NCBI GenBank assembly: GCA_905221605.1
Contig: CAJNDS010002575.1
Coordinates: forward strand, 267,101-331,100
Direction of reading: 5' to 3'
DNA length: 64,000 nucleotides
Origin: Symbiodinium natans
Lineage: Eukaryota > Sar > Dinophyceae > Suessiales > Symbiodiniaceae
Positions 39,818 through 49,880 of the stretch are shown in pieces (within the stretch, counting starts at the first letter, position 1; every line of letters begins with the position of its first letter). The notes beneath the pieces were generated by a model. That model was not told where the DNA came from, did not search any database, and worked only from the letters and a program-made list of their open reading frames with translations. The position numbers and the translations under genes were made by a program.

Positions 39818-39931
39818 TGAAAAACTTTTGAATCCTAAAGACGCCTGCAGATCACTCAAGTCACATGCTACATGGGAGCAACAAATATAATATCTGGGCA
39901 TGCTGTAATCGGAAAAATCCTAAACAGTCTT
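39818..39931 (-). repeat. 5' LTR of COP-2 with target duplication GTCTT
   Basis: LTR 39818-39926 (109 bases), followed by the target duplication at 39927-39931. The inward neighbour TGGAAGCGGAGC starts with TGG as expected for a primer-binding site complementary to a tRNA CCA end. Confidence 0.9.
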
Positions 39932-39944
39932 ACACGTGGTGCCC

Positions 39945-40010
39945 CCCTTCAGCTTCCCCTTAAGCTCCCCTTAAGCCCCTCCTTAACCTCCCTTTAAGTC
40001 CCATTCAAGC
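39945..40010. repeat. CCCCTTAAG-type minisatellite
   Basis: About six imperfect units of CTCCCCTTAAG in a pyrimidine-rich stretch. Confidence 0.7.
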
Positions 40011-40042
40011 CTCTTTCTCCACTGTCCCACCCCCAACCTCCC

Positions 40043-40420
40043 TTAAAAACAAAAGCAATCTCGTCTCCACATGATGATGTCTCCCTGTTCTTCTCTCTGC
40101 TTCTTATGATTCCACAAAGGTACTTGGAGGACGTATTGTTTGGGCCAGTGTCGATTTACCTTCATATTATTCAGCAGCTCTTTGTGTCGAGCTGTGCTGT
40201 CACTAGCGTCTCGTACCAACACGAGCAAGATGATCGACGTGAGCACTTCCACTGGCCTCAGCATCACGAAACAAACGACCAGTCTCTGCTGCAGAGATGG
40301 CATTGTTCAGGAACAAATTCCCAACCTTTTTCCGAGTCGTCTCTTCGGGTCGACATGGCTCAAATGAATTTGAGATCTTTTTGGAATTCATAGCAGCTGC
40401 ATTTCTACATACTCTATCAT
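40043..40420 (-). pseudogene. Fragment of a dinoflagellate multicopy protein, one frame change
   Basis: Two minus frames in succession read KVGNLFLNNAISAAETGRLF, SGSAHVDHLARVG and, after a shift near 40205, DASDSTARHKELLNNMK and HWPKQYVLQVP. I associate this order (helix, SA..DLA..G, then ARDLRR-type, WP..Y.A.VP) with a very abundant dinoflagellate protein of unknown role found in expanded families. No start or stop is assignable. Weak call. Confidence 0.35.
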
Positions 40421-40562
40421 GCAGTGCACGGTCGATCAGTCGCATTGAAAGACAAGAACACGGAGTCCATGGATCCAAAAGCGGGCACCCTCCTTTTTGT
40501 TCTGCACTGCACCCGATCCAAAAACATGTATACACGAATGCCCGGCCCGAGCAGTACTATAG

Positions 40563-40727
40563 GAGTCGTTGAGTCAAAAACGCAGTGAGCTGCATGCCTG
40601 GAGCTCTGTTGCTGACGTCACCGAAGAGCTCAAGGCTCAGGTGGCCGAATGCATTTCTGAGGGTGCAGTGCACCAGGATGCTGCCCAAAGGATTCAGAAG
40701 AAGGCCAAAGCCATTTTGGAGCTGTAA
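40563..40727 (+). CDS. Exon-like segment, amphipathic helix ending in a stop
   Basis: Open frame SELHAWSSVADVTEELKAQ and onward to KKAKAILEL followed by TAA at 40725-40727. Directly upstream is CTATAG, which would serve as a splice acceptor; a TAG closes the frame there. The residue pattern is strongly helix-like and more protein-like than the other frames. It could be the last exon of a plus-strand host gene. No family recognised. Confidence 0.35.
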   Translation, partial: ESLSQKRSELHAWSSVADVTEELKAQVAECISEGAVHQDAAQRIQKKAKAILEL

Positions 40728-40842
40728 ACACGGCACATGCATATGAATCGCCAGCTCTGCTTTTGGAAAGAGCTTTGCAAAACATTTGCTGCTACATGTT
40801 AACATATCATGATGCACATACGATGATCCACAGTGATTTCAA

Positions 40843-42000
40843 TCATGTTGAAGGATCTGGAGACGACTTCGCCCTCGAGAACATCGATGGTATCGACAAG
40901 GCCCGTCTTCCTGAGAATTGTAAGATCTGCAGGAAGGAGTCGATCGTCCGCCAGGATGCTGCTGGCAGAATCGGCTCCATTTCGATGATCCATGTGTCGA
41001 GCTCGGTGAGAGCAGTCTGCAAATCCGTCTGGACATCCTCTTTTTTGTGTTTAGCCCTGGCCAGCAAATCCTTCAAGACGATCTCCAGCTTCTCAAGCTT
41101 GCTCTTGCCCGACATGAGCACCCCGACCTGATTCTTGAACTCGACGAGTTCGGGGGTTGGTGACAGCAATGCCTGCTGCAGACGACGAAGCTTCGTCCAT
41201 CAGCTTTGCCGCCTTGTCCTTGTCCTGCACATCGAACCCACCCATGATAGCGTCTGTCTCCTTCCGAGTGAACTCTGTCTCGGTGTGCTTTCGCTTCCCA
41301 TAATGAAATCGTTTTTCGCCGGCCTTGTGCAGACCACGTTCCCTGGCACTGTTGGTGTCCCACTCATAATCATACGGGGTTTCGGCAAGGATTGCATTCA
41401 GGATTTTTCTTATGGTCCTTGTCCTCCCAATTCAAGCCCTCGTGCGTCGCAATCTCAAAGCCTGCAGTACCAAAAGAAAAAGGTGCCTCCTTATTATAGC
41501 AGACCCAAGAGTGCATGCCAACCCCAAGAGAAACAGCTCCACATGCCGCCCAGACACGAGTCATGTAACCAGCCAGGTGGCCCTCTGTCGTCTTAACCTC
41601 ATTCTCGTGCTGTTTGGTTCTCTAAAGCCAAGCCTTGCCGGTCCTGTCCCCGGCCCAGCTGCCGAGCATCATCATTTTTTCGTGATTCTGCGACCTAGCG
41701 AGGCCACTGTACTCCAAGTAGAATTTGACCTTTCCCTCCAGGACCTCGGCCTCTTGCTGGGACAAAGTCAGGGAGCCAGCCTTGTATTCCTTTAACTTTT
41801 TCACGTTGGCCTTCCCCTGTGTCACCAGGTTGCTCTGCATCTTTTTCACGTCTGCAGCACTTACACCTGCCAAAGGGCTATCCTCGGCGTCGGATTCTGT
41901 TTTGACCTCGGGCTTAGAGTTCTGGGGGGCTGTTCTTGGGCTTGAGGCTGCTCTTGGCAGCCTTGGGTGCGGGTTTGGCCACGGGTTGCCCTCTCTTAAT
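40843..42000 (-). CDS. Exon-like segments of an intron-containing host gene
   Basis: Successive minus-strand open segments with protein-like content. 42000-41880: VAKPAPKAAKSSLKP. 41880-41625: GVSAADVKKMQSNLVTQGK and SLTLSQQEAEVLEGKVKFYL. 41450-41370: TAGFEIATHEGLNWEDKDH, preceded by a TGCAG acceptor. 41370-41165: ERGLHKAGEKRFHYGKRKHT and GGFDVQDKDKAAKLMDEASS. 41150-40860: MSGKSKLEKLEIVLKDLLAR. Changes of frame between them suggest short introns, as usual in dinoflagellates; I cannot fix all splice sites. The protein is Lys-rich and helical; no family recognised. Confidence 0.4.
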
Positions 42001-42116
42001 GCCGGCCACGAAGACCAAAGACCAGCAAGGCAGCAAAGATGTCAGCCATGAGAGCAAAAAGCCATCGTGGCCAGGAAACACAGCAGCCATGATAGCTACA
42101 ATCGAACTGCACTACA

Positions 42117-42330
42117 GATTAAGGGTTTAGGGGTTAAAGGGTTTAAGGTTTTCGTTTGCAGGGTTTAAGGTTTTCGTTTGCAGGGAAGCGAGGAACATAT
42201 CAAGGAGGCACTGGCGGCAGCTCCTGAAAGGGTTTCGGGTTTCGGCTTTAGGGGTTAAGGGTTTCGGTCGGGTTGAGGGTTTAGAGGGCTTGGGGTTTTA
42301 AAGGGTTTAAGGGTTTAAGGGTTTTAATCA
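42117..42330. repeat. Degenerate telomere-type repeats (TTTAGGG / TTTAAGGG)
   Basis: Units GGGTTTAGGGG, GGGTTTAAGG, GGGTTTCGGG, GGGTTTAGAGGG and three clean TTTAAGGG occur in two clusters (42117-42185, 42228-42330) separated by about 45 bases. TTTAGGG is the telomeric unit of plants and of dinoflagellates studied so far, so this is an interstitial, diverged block and not a chromosome end. Confidence 0.6.
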
Positions 42331-42689
42331 ATAAGGAGGTTTCTGCTTTTGAAGACACGGACCTCCTGTGTACAGTAGCACAACCATGCACAAAGAAACA
42401 AAAGGAGGGCACAGGCGGCACCTCCTGTGGTGTCATTGAAGACGAATTCCTTCCATGGATGATCATGGGAACAGAACGATTCATGCACACTAGCAGCACA
42501 ACCAGGAAAGAACATATGAAGGAGGCTCTAGCAGCAGCTCCTGTGTTGTCGAACATGCACATCCAGGGCGTGTCCTGCAGGTCAGAAGCATCGGATCAAG
42601 GCAGCCCTAGTCGTGTTTTGAGTTGCATGATTGAAGCACAACAAGGACAACGATCTTTCTTTTTCAACAGCAAGCCGGCCGTCGATCGA

Positions 42690-42925
42690 TCAGGCCACCA
42701 CTCCGTCCCCAGCACCATCGGGGCCGTCATTGCGAGGGTCTCCTGGCGGCTTCCACAGGACCACAGCATACGGGCCGGGATCCTCCATCTCCTCTTCTTC
42801 CTCTTGCTCGATGTCGCCAACCCCAGCCCCACCAGCATCGTCGGATCCCCATCGCCCTTCCACTGCTTCCCCTTCTGCCGGTTGGCCCAATAAACCTTCC
42901 TCTTCAGGCCTCCAGGGATCCGAAT
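42690..42925 (-). CDS. Acidic exon-like segment
   Basis: Minus frame WRPEEEGLLGQPAEGEAVEG, then GDIEQEEEEEMEDPG and YAVVLWKPPGDPRNDG, ending in a stop at 42690. It lies downstream of the Pro-rich gene at 43722-42986 in the same orientation and may belong to it or to a neighbour. The (TA)n at 42935-42952 separates them. No family recognised. Confidence 0.3.
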
Positions 42926-42985
42926 TTTAGCATTATATATATATATATATATTATTCATTATAAAAAGACATATAAAAGGCTACA

Positions 42986-43722
42986 TTATGTACACATATA
43001 GGATTCAGGTTGGTACAAAAATAGGAGATCCTCCTTTCTAGAGTAGGAGACCTCCTGCCTCGGTTCTTCTTCGGCCGGCTGCGGGCCCATGCGATGTTGC
43101 TCTTTGCACGTCTCAGGGTCGATCATTTTACCTGCCCAGCGTTTGGCATGGTTGAGGTCCTCGTGCTGCAGGTAGCTGTACTTGGTTGCATTCTGAAAAG
43201 ACATGTAATCCGGATCCGTCTTTAGGAGACCTCCTGTAATTAATTTTTCTAGGAGATCCATCCTCGAACAATTCCAACATAAAATGCACAGCCATGCATC
43301 GGCACAGTCGGTGTTGAGCAGATGTACTCCCGAAAGTACGAGGTTTGCCCGCAGCTGAGACAAGGCCTTAAGTAGCCAGCATTCGGGGTCGATGACCCTG
43401 CAGCCCACGCAGGTGGGAAGGGAGGCTCTGCTGGCTCTGCTGGCACATCGTGGCCGGCCGTGTTTGGAGGTGGAGGACCCGGTGGTGGAGGACCCGGTGG
43501 AGGACCGAGCGGCTCTTTGGGTGGAGGACCGGCTGCACTGCCACCGGGTGGAGGACCGGTGGAGGACCGGGCGGAAGACCGGGCGGATTTGCACACCACG
43601 TTCAAGGTAACCGAGCCAATGCCAGGAATGTCCACCGTCGTGCCTTCCGTGGCATGGGCGTTGGGGGCCACAGGTGCATCGTTCTGGTGGTTCGCTCGGC
43701 CCACTTGCTGTGCTGCACCCAT
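42986..43722 (-). CDS. Pro-rich protein with a Cys cluster, probably two exons
   Basis: Start ATG 43722 (MGAAQQVG). Exon 1: DIPGIGSVTLNVVCKSA, then a stretch of GPPPGPPPP repeats, then CLSCGQTSYFREYIC. The second segment, in another frame from about 43232 (acceptor AATTACAG), reads KTDPDYMSFQNATKYSYL, KRWAGKMIDPETCKEQ and ends YMCT-stop at 42986. The DNA repeat GGTGGAGGACCGG (43465-43585) underlies the Pro run. It probably is an expressed host gene of unknown function. The exact donor site is not clear. Confidence 0.4.
43465..43585. repeat. GGTGGAGGACC minisatellite
   Basis: About nine imperfect GGTGGAGGACC(GG) units, coding for the Pro/Gly run on the minus strand. Confidence 0.85.
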
Positions 43723-44254
43723 GATCGATCGTTCGATATCAAGTGATCGTTATACATGCAAAGGAAAAACATCTGCAGCAATGAGCAGATCGCTCGGCAC
43801 TTACACAAACACGGCAGCCAGCTCAATGTGTCAACAGAAGATGCAGCATGGAGTCCTTCTTTTCAGGAGGATCGTGCAGACATCCTCCTGGAAGAACTTC
43901 CAGATATATACCTGCCACGGATCGAGTTGCATGTATGAATTGCATGCACTCACTGCAGATCATTGCTAGGAGTGCTGCATGCATGCACACAGATCGACCT
44001 GGCTCAACGTGTGCATATGCCATACATATACACGGAAACGGCTGCGACTTCATGCAATGCAGTAGCGACTTCATGCATGCCAAAAATCAAAGCCCAGAGA
44101 TGTTTTCGCACTTCTGCAAAACTGTTCTGTAAATCACGAGGAAAATTGCAAGTGACTGCTAGTGCACGCTTCTGCAAAAATGAATGTTAAAATTCATCTA
44201 TGCATGCACAGCAAACATGTCATGTTCCGCTTGGACTTCAGATTTCGGAAGCTA

Positions 44255-44520
44255 TGCTGGGACTTCTGCTGCTAGCTCTTGGTCCAGCTGGGACCGAAGA
44301 GCCCGGGCTTCTTCATAAGTCATCTTGCTTTTTTTACATCAGGTTCATCCTTGGCCGGATCGCTCATGCTTTTCGCCAGGGCCCTCCTTCCTCGCCAAAA
44401 ATGTGTCTTGACTGCAGGCTGATCTGCCTGAATCGCAGGGGTCGTCCTGTCCTTTGCCTTTTGCAAAGCCCTGGCAATTCTCAAAACACTAGGAGGAGTC
44501 TTTAGCCCCGACGAAATGCT
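44255..44520 (-). CDS. Terminal exon-like segment cut off by the YRE-4 repeat
   Basis: Minus frame SISSGLKTPPSVLRIARALQ, AIQADQPAVKTHFWRGRRAL and SMSDPAKDEPDVKKAR, then after a one-base change MTYEEARALRSQLDQELAAE and a stop at about 44257. Protein-like and basic. Its upstream part is lost exactly where the R1 repeat of YRE-4 begins (44524), so it is probably the 3' end of a gene interrupted by that element. Confidence 0.4.
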
Positions 44521-44523
44521 TTT

Positions 44524-45139
44524 GTTCTCCCAACAAGCACTGCGTGACCTAACCCTAGTTGGGGAGAGGAGTCCAACCCTAGCCCTATATCCCGAAGGGG
44601 AGTGGGTTAGGGTATCAACGACTCGCTCTCCTGTTTTCAGCGGTGCTGCTCTGGGCGAAAGAGTGAAATGCTTCGTGGGAAAGGCTGGGCAAGATCCCAC
44701 GAGCATGTAAGGCCATCAAACCCCCTGTTGAGGTGAGATGAAGTCCCGAGGCGGGACTGAGGCTACTCCACTTTGGGAGGCAAATGGGCATTTCTGAAAA
44801 GGCTACTCCACTTTGGGAGGCGGGATCCGGCCGGATCCAGGCTTTGGTTGTTATGCTTTGAGTGCGCAAGGGCAGTGGTGGGTGGGCGAAAAGCAGAAGG
44901 CCCCACCTAGGGGTTAGGTCAAGGCCAGCTGAGAGCCGGAGATGCTCCAGCTGTGCAAGGCTTGTTTAGGCGTATGGCAAATTACGGTGCATGATTCACT
45001 CGTGGGAAAACACACGGGAACCAAAAAACCCGAAGCGTTCTCCCAACAAGCACTGCATGACCTAACCCTAGTTGGGGAGAGGAGTCCAACCCTAGCCCTA
45101 TATCCCGAAGGGGAGTGGGTTAGGGTATCAACGACTCGC
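44524..45139. repeat. Terminal repeat block of YRE-4 (R1, spacer, R2)
   Basis: R1 and R2 are 103 bases each, differing at about one position, from GTTCTCCCAAC to CGACTCGC. The spacer includes a hairpin (TCGTGGGA ... TCCCACGA, 44672-44701), two copies of GGCTACTCCACTTTGGGAGG (44760, 44801) and the segment that recurs inverted at 57057-57203. The same family recurs, inverted and shorter, at 61205-61475. Confidence 0.8.
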
Positions 45140-48100
45140 AAGGCTGTATGACCTGCACTAGGCCAGTGCTCCAGTTGGCGTCCGAGGGCCATAGGCTGAC
45201 CTCGTGTTCCGACCGAGCCAGGTCGTGCAGATGGACGTGGAATCTATGGGATTTGGTCGTGCTTGCGAACTTCTGTAGGCGGTTTCGGCTGAGGTCGTCC
45301 GCGTCCGTGTTTTTGACGCCCGGAATATGCCCGACTTCTAGGCTCAGACCCTTGGCGTGAGCCCAGGAGGCTACCTTCTGCAGGAAAAGGCAGAGCGGAA
45401 AGGCTGTGGTAAACAGCTTATTGACTGAAGCTTGTGTGGGGCTGTTGTCGCTGAGAGTGGGCAGGCAGAAACGGAGGCTGGAGCAACCAGTGGCCGCGTA
45501 TGCCATTTGTAATAGAACCCACTGGGCAATTGTTTCGAAGCAGGCTTTGTATTGCTGGGCATCCTTCGTGAGGAAAGGCCAGTGGGCGCGAAGCTCTGCT
45601 ATGGACCACTGTTGTGCGAACCAGAAGGTCTGGCTTGATGTGCACAACCAACCCCCGATCCCAACTTGAGTGCCGTCCGCCATGGCGTCTGCGGCCGAGA
45701 GGCATGGCAGCAGGGGCGGCTGAGCTAGTGGCATGCGGAATTCGTGGGTGAAGCACTGGGCCAGCCAGTGCAGAGCGGCTTTGCTGTCATTGCGTAGAGT
45801 GATTTCCTGTGCGTTTGGGTCAGCGATGCGCACCCATACAGTCTTGTCGGCAGCTGGGATGGGCCAAATATCCGTTTTTGACGACACTGGCTTCCCTTTG
45901 ACCTCTATCACCTTGGCTTTGATGGGCAGTTGTAGGTATGAGGCATCTTTCGTGACTCGGCACTGGGAGTCTAGGCACCAAAGGAATTGTGACCAGCTGC
46001 GGGGTGGGATAGGGTATTGGGTCCCAGGCGGGCTATGCAAGTCCGCATAAAGCGGGGCGGCGAAGCAGCGCAGGTGAGAGCTTACGCTGGTTGCCCACAT
46101 CAGTAGGCCGAGGCAGGATTCGAGCTCTTTCCGGGGGACGCGCTTATGTTCCAGGAGGCTGAGTAGCTGGGCGCGCAGTTTATCTAGCTTGGGCTGTGCT
46201 AGGCATACGGATTCTGTGGCGAAGCAGAACTTCCAACCACACCATATGAGCTGGTCGCCGAAGGCCGCCTTTTTCCAGCTGATCGGGGCACCGATGATTG
46301 TGAGGAAAGCCACTGTGAGGGCTAGCTGCTCAGGGGCCTTATGTCTGAGGAGGCACAGCAGTAAGTCATCGACGTAGAGCCAAGCTTTGTGAGGCTCATG
46401 GGCTAGTACGTGGTGCAGCAAGCGCAGAAGCAGGGCTCCAACCCTCTGCCACCAGTAGGCTGAGAAGCGAGCGGCAAAATGGCACACCACATAGGCGAAA
46501 AGGCGATTGGCGTGTCGGAAGAGCAATAGGCCTTGGTCTGAGGGCTTGACCTTGACCCTCTTGTGGGCGGCTTTAACGTCTAGGGCGGCTCCTTGGGAGG
46601 CGTGTTTAGGGTCTTTGGGCTTGAAGGAGGCCCTAACGTCCGCCGATGTAGGCAAGCAGACGCGTTCAGGCAATGTGCACAGTGGGTTTACGTTGCAAAT
46701 TGAGCTGTCTAGGACCATTCTGGGGTCCTTGCCCTCGGCCTGCACAACGTTGAGCTTGCCGATGGCTATGCCCTTGGGCCAGCGTAGGCGTGCGGCGGCT
46801 TCGCCTCCGTGGACTTCGGCTACCCACCCCTGGGCTATCTCCTCGTCAATGAGCTGCTGGAGTAGGCCGGGTTGGGCTTCGGCGTTCTTCCAGTTGGAGT
46901 CACACTCCTTTAGGCACCTGTCCAGTGGATGCCCCCCATCCACGGAGGGCCACTGATGGCTGCTAGGAATGGGCTCGAAGATGCCCGTGGGCACTCCCTC
47001 CTGGAGGACTGAGGGAAGGTGTCGGTCTATGTCGGCCGTGAGCTGTGCAAGATGGGCAAGCAACGAGAGGCGGAAGGGCTGACCCTCCTCTGTCTGGCAT
47101 GCCACGGAGGGGTGCATGTGCAGGGCCAAGGCTACTTCTTCCATGAGGGCCTCTTGCTCCGTCTCTGAGACGGGGTGTTCGGGTTTCCCCTGTGCGAGGT
47201 GTGCAGTGATGCGCTTGTATCTGTCCCCATCCAGACACCACTTCTGGAGCACCGACGACAGAGGCTTCAGCGGGCTGGCTTTGTGACTGGGCATTGAGCA
47301 GTCTGCGGAACTGCGTAGGCCAGCTCCGTCGCAGATCGGGGCTCTCGGGCCGCTCGATGCCATGTGCGTCTGAGGCGGCGGGGAGACCGGTATTGCTTCT
47401 GCCGGCCCGCCTGGTTGGGGCCAGAGGAAGCTAAAACAGCCCAGAAGGGCTTGTGCCAGAGATGCTGGATACTCGGCTGTTTGCGAGCTAATGAAGTTGC
47501 CTGCTTGGTCCCTCTTGCCTTTGATTGACGCGTGCTGGACGGTGTGCCTGCATGAGGACTGTAAGGGCTGTATGTGCGGGCTGTTGGAGGCGAAAGCCCA
47601 GGCTTTGGACCACATGCATCCGTGTGTGCAGGCGTCGACGTGCACGACATGGGCCGATGCTGACTGCAGCAGCTGTTGGCAGGAGGGCTCTAGCCAGGCC
47701 ATGCTTGTGGGCGGGTTTTCCAAAACCCAGATGCCCCCCGATGCCGCAACAGCGCGGCAAAGCTCATGGCACCTCAGGTGTATAGTTTTGCTTTCAAGGG
47801 CGCGATGCTGAAGTTCGGTCGAGTTGGACGGTAGGCCGTCCATGTGCTCTGGAGATCGGCAAGGGGGGGGGCCCCCGGGCGCTAGTTTGAGGATGGAGTA
47901 GTCGCGACACGGAGGTGCGGCCACCAGGAGGCCGATAGAACCCGACCAGGCGAGTTGCAGTAGGCGGTGGAAGAAAGCATCCTGCAGGATGTCATGTTGG
48001 GCATTTATCACAATGTCGATGGGCTCCCAGCGCGGTCTGGATTGCAGGCTGGCGGCGGCTGAGATGGGCGTGGACTTCCCTGCGAATAGGTCCAGTAACT

Positions 48101-48464
48101 TGCGTGCCTGTGCGGGCGGATTGTCGTGAGGTCTGCTGCCCGCAGTTTGCGGGGTATCCGCAGGGCGTTTCCAGGTAATGTTCGGAAAGAAGGCTGTGCG
48201 AGGTCTGGCCTCTGTCGTGCGGAGGCTGTCAGGCACTGCGAGAGCTGTGTGCTGGGTAGGCGGTATGCTGTGTGGCCTCAGGGACATGTCTGCTGCAGGC
48301 TTGGCAGGCGATTGGTGCTTGGCCTGAGGCAGCTGGGGGCTGGGAGCCCGAAGGGCCGAGGCTTCCGACGTGGGCGGGAGCTGCGGGTCCGGCATGGGGA
48401 GTGGTGGTCCCAGTTGTCGGGGACGGTCCGGGCCCGCCACTGGGGGTGCGAGGCCCGGACTGTT
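45120..48464 (-). CDS. pol of YRE-4: methyltransferase-like domain, RT, RNase H
   Basis: In frame with gag across a UGA; the first ATG in pol is at about 48395, so readthrough or internal initiation are both possible. Numbering from 48440: Pro-rich linker; methyltransferase-like LLDLFAGKS (115-123), AAPPCRDYS near 176 and WVLENPP near 241; RT with catalytic LYVDDLL near 689; RNase H with AMADGTQVG, CFETIAQW, LSDNSPT and IPGVKNTDADDLSRN. It lacks the N-terminal oxygenase-like domain present in YRE-3. The frame stops inside R2. Confidence 0.8.
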   Translation of the reverse strand, partial: NSPGLAPPVAGPDRPRQLGPPLPMPDPQLPPTSEASALRAPSPQLPQAKHQSPAKPAADMSLRPHSIPPTQHTALAVPDSLRTTEARPRTAFFPNITWKRPADTPQTAGSRPHDNPPAQARKLLDLFAGKSTPISAAASLQSRPRWEPIDIVINAQHDILQDAFFHRLLQLAWSGSIGLLVAAPPCRDYSILKLAPGGPPPCRSPEHMDGLPSNSTELQHRALESKTIHLRCHELCRAVAASGGIWVLENPPTSMAWLEPSCQQLLQSASAHVVHVDACTHGCMWSKAWAFASNSPHIQPLQSSCRHTVQHASIKGKRDQAGNFISSQTAEYPASLAQALLGCFSFLWPQPGGPAEAIPVSPPPQTHMASSGPRAPICDGAGLRSSADCSMPSHKASPLKPLSSVLQKWCLDGDRYKRITAHLAQGKPEHPVSETEQEALMEEVALALHMHPSVACQTEEGQPFRLSLLAHLAQLTADIDRHLPSVLQEGVPTGIFEPIPSSHQWPSVDGGHPLDRCLKECDSNWKNAEAQPGLLQQLIDEEIAQGWVAEVHGGEAAARLRWPKGIAIGKLNVVQAEGKDPRMVLDSSICNVNPLCTLPERVCLPTSADVRASFKPKDPKHASQGAALDVKAAHKRVKVKPSDQGLLLFRHANRLFAYVVCHFAARFSAYWWQRVGALLLRLLHHVLAHEPHKAWLYVDDLLLCLLRHKAPEQLALTVAFLTIIGAPISWKKAAFGDQLIWCGWKFCFATESVCLAQPKLDKLRAQLLSLLEHKRVPRKELESCLGLLMWATSVSSHLRCFAAPLYADLHSPPGTQYPIPPRSWSQFLWCLDSQCRVTKDASYLQLPIKAKVIEVKGKPVSSKTDIWPIPAADKTVWVRIADPNAQEITLRNDSKAALHWLAQCFTHEFRMPLAQPPLLPCLSAADAMADGTQVGIGGWLCTSSQTFWFAQQWSIAELRAHWPFLTKDAQQYKACFETIAQWVLLQMAYAATGCSSLRFCLPTLSDNSPTQASVNKLFTTAFPLCLFLQKVASWAHAKGLSLEVGHIPGVKNTDADDLSRNRLQKFASTTKSHRFHVHLHDLARSEHEVSLWPSDANWSTGLVQVIQPCESLIP

Positions 48465-49730
48465 TCAAGTCCTGGGCTTGCCGTGCTCATTGGCGGGGTG
48501 CTTTTGGGCACACCCTCGAACTGCACACACGTGGGCGAACTTGCACTCCTTGAGTTGGCATTGGCCGTTTTGATAGCGGCGGCAAATGGGCTGTCCCTTG
48601 TGCACGGCAACCCAGTTGGACGGAAGATTTGTAATCTTCCCTTTCCCCTTCCCCTTCTTAGGCGGTCTCTCTGCTCCCTTATCCACCTTGGGAGGCGGAG
48701 GGGGCGTGTTGGGCGACTTGCGCTTGTTGGGACTGTCGGCGTTCTTGCCTTGGCCCTTGGGCTGACCTTTGTCGGGCTGCATCTTTGGGCGTAGCTGCAG
48801 TAGGCTAGAGAGATCATTCCTGATGGAGGTGATCTCATGTAGGGCGTCATCGAGGCTCCATGATTGTGCGACCAGTTCCGACAGCGAGGCCCATATTTTC
48901 CTGTCGGCAGAGATGAGCTCGGCGGTTGTGGGCGTTCTTAGGCCTAGCTGTGCATCTGGTTGGTGCAGGCAAAGCTCCTTGACCTTTTTGTCAAGGGCCT
49001 TCAGGTTGTGCAGGTGTGCGGCCCCACAGAGGGCCCAGGCGTTGCGGAAGACAGTTTGGATCCTGTCTAACCAGGCTGCCGCCAGGCGCATATGCTCTAC
49101 GGGCACTTCTGGGGTCTCATCAAAGAAGGCAGAGGCAATGATTTGGGCTTCTGTGCGTAAGGGCTTGGCAGTCTTGGCTTCCATGTGCTCCTGGTATTGG
49201 CGGGCGGATAGGCGAAATTGCCAAGGGATCCAACGGATCTTCTCCCCGGGCTTTAGGCTGTGGTGCACAAGGCTGAGTAGGCGGATGCTGGGCATACTGT
49301 CTTGATCTAGCAGTTCGCCTGGGTAATTTGCCTTGAATTTGTCCACCATATCCTGGACTATGTCTTGGGTTAGGCGTGGTGGCAGGTGCTCCATCCACTG
49401 TGAAGGCTGCGAAGGCATGATGGGCGTAGGCAGTTGGGTTGTGTTTGGCGTGGGCACTTGGGCGTCCCCCCGCTGGACCAGCTTGTGGCAGTTGTCCAGG
49501 GCGCGTCGTAGGCGGGCGATCTCCACAGAGGAGTCTAGGCCTCCTGGGCCGAGTTCTTGTGTGACTGCCTCAGGCAGGGCGTGTATGAAGGGATTGAGGG
49601 CTTCCACACACGGGAAGGCCCAGGCAAAGTCCGACATGGACTGGTACCCGCCATCCGAGATGGCGCTGCACAGCGAGGCGTGTACCCGACACTCCTTGAG
49701 CAAGTCTCGGAAGGCGTCTGGGCAGTCCAT
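48465..49730 (-). CDS. gag-like protein of YRE-4
   Basis: 421 residues from ATG 49730. Helical region with WIPWQFRLSARQYQEHMEAK (the YRE-3 gag has WIPWERLTSRAHE at the equivalent place) and ISADRKIWASLSELVAQS. A Lys/Pro-rich linker leads to a CCCH-type finger C-x7-C-x4-C-x3-H (ICRRYQNGQCQLKECKFAH), then CAVRGCAQKHP. It ends with TGA, context ACT TGA AAC, and pol continues in the same frame. Confidence 0.75.
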   Translation of the reverse strand: MDCPDAFRDLLKECRVHASLCSAISDGGYQSMSDFAWAFPCVEALNPFIHALPEAVTQELGPGGLDSSVEIARLRRALDNCHKLVQRGDAQVPTPNTTQLPTPIMPSQPSQWMEHLPPRLTQDIVQDMVDKFKANYPGELLDQDSMPSIRLLSLVHHSLKPGEKIRWIPWQFRLSARQYQEHMEAKTAKPLRTEAQIIASAFFDETPEVPVEHMRLAAAWLDRIQTVFRNAWALCGAAHLHNLKALDKKVKELCLHQPDAQLGLRTPTTAELISADRKIWASLSELVAQSWSLDDALHEITSIRNDLSSLLQLRPKMQPDKGQPKGQGKNADSPNKRKSPNTPPPPPKVDKGAERPPKKGKGKGKITNLPSNWVAVHKGQPICRRYQNGQCQLKECKFAHVCAVRGCAQKHPANEHGKPRT

Positions 49731-49880
49731 GGCGTGGAAGAAAGAGGAGCGGGGGTACGCGGTGATCTCGAGAGAATCTCAACGGCTGCGGTGTAGGCGT
49801 GCACCTGGGCGGGCAGGCAAGAGGGTGGGGGGGGGAAGGGGGTTGGCTCAACATGGATGCACTGCGGGCCGTTCCTGTTT

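Larger units (their letters stand above)
31548..39926 (-). mobile_element. COP-2: full-length Ty1/copia retroelement with very short LTRs
   Basis: Both LTRs are present: 31548-31680 (3') and 39818-39926 (5'), running TGTTTAGG...TTTTTCA in element orientation. The 5-base target duplication GTCTT flanks the element at 31543-31547 and 39927-39931. A purine-rich tract GGAGGCGGGG lies against the 3' LTR, and TGGAAGCGGAGC, a plausible tRNA-primed site, lies against the 5' LTR. One gag frameshift is the only visible break in 8.4 kb. Confidence 0.95.

Noticed and set aside
42117-42330. A true chromosome end
   Set aside because: The repeats are degenerate, short and flanked on both sides by ordinary sequence.
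44524-45139. R1 and R2 as LTRs of a small element
   Set aside because: No polypurine tract, primer site or TG...CA ends; the enclosed 410 bases are non-coding and the arrangement fits YR terminal repeats.
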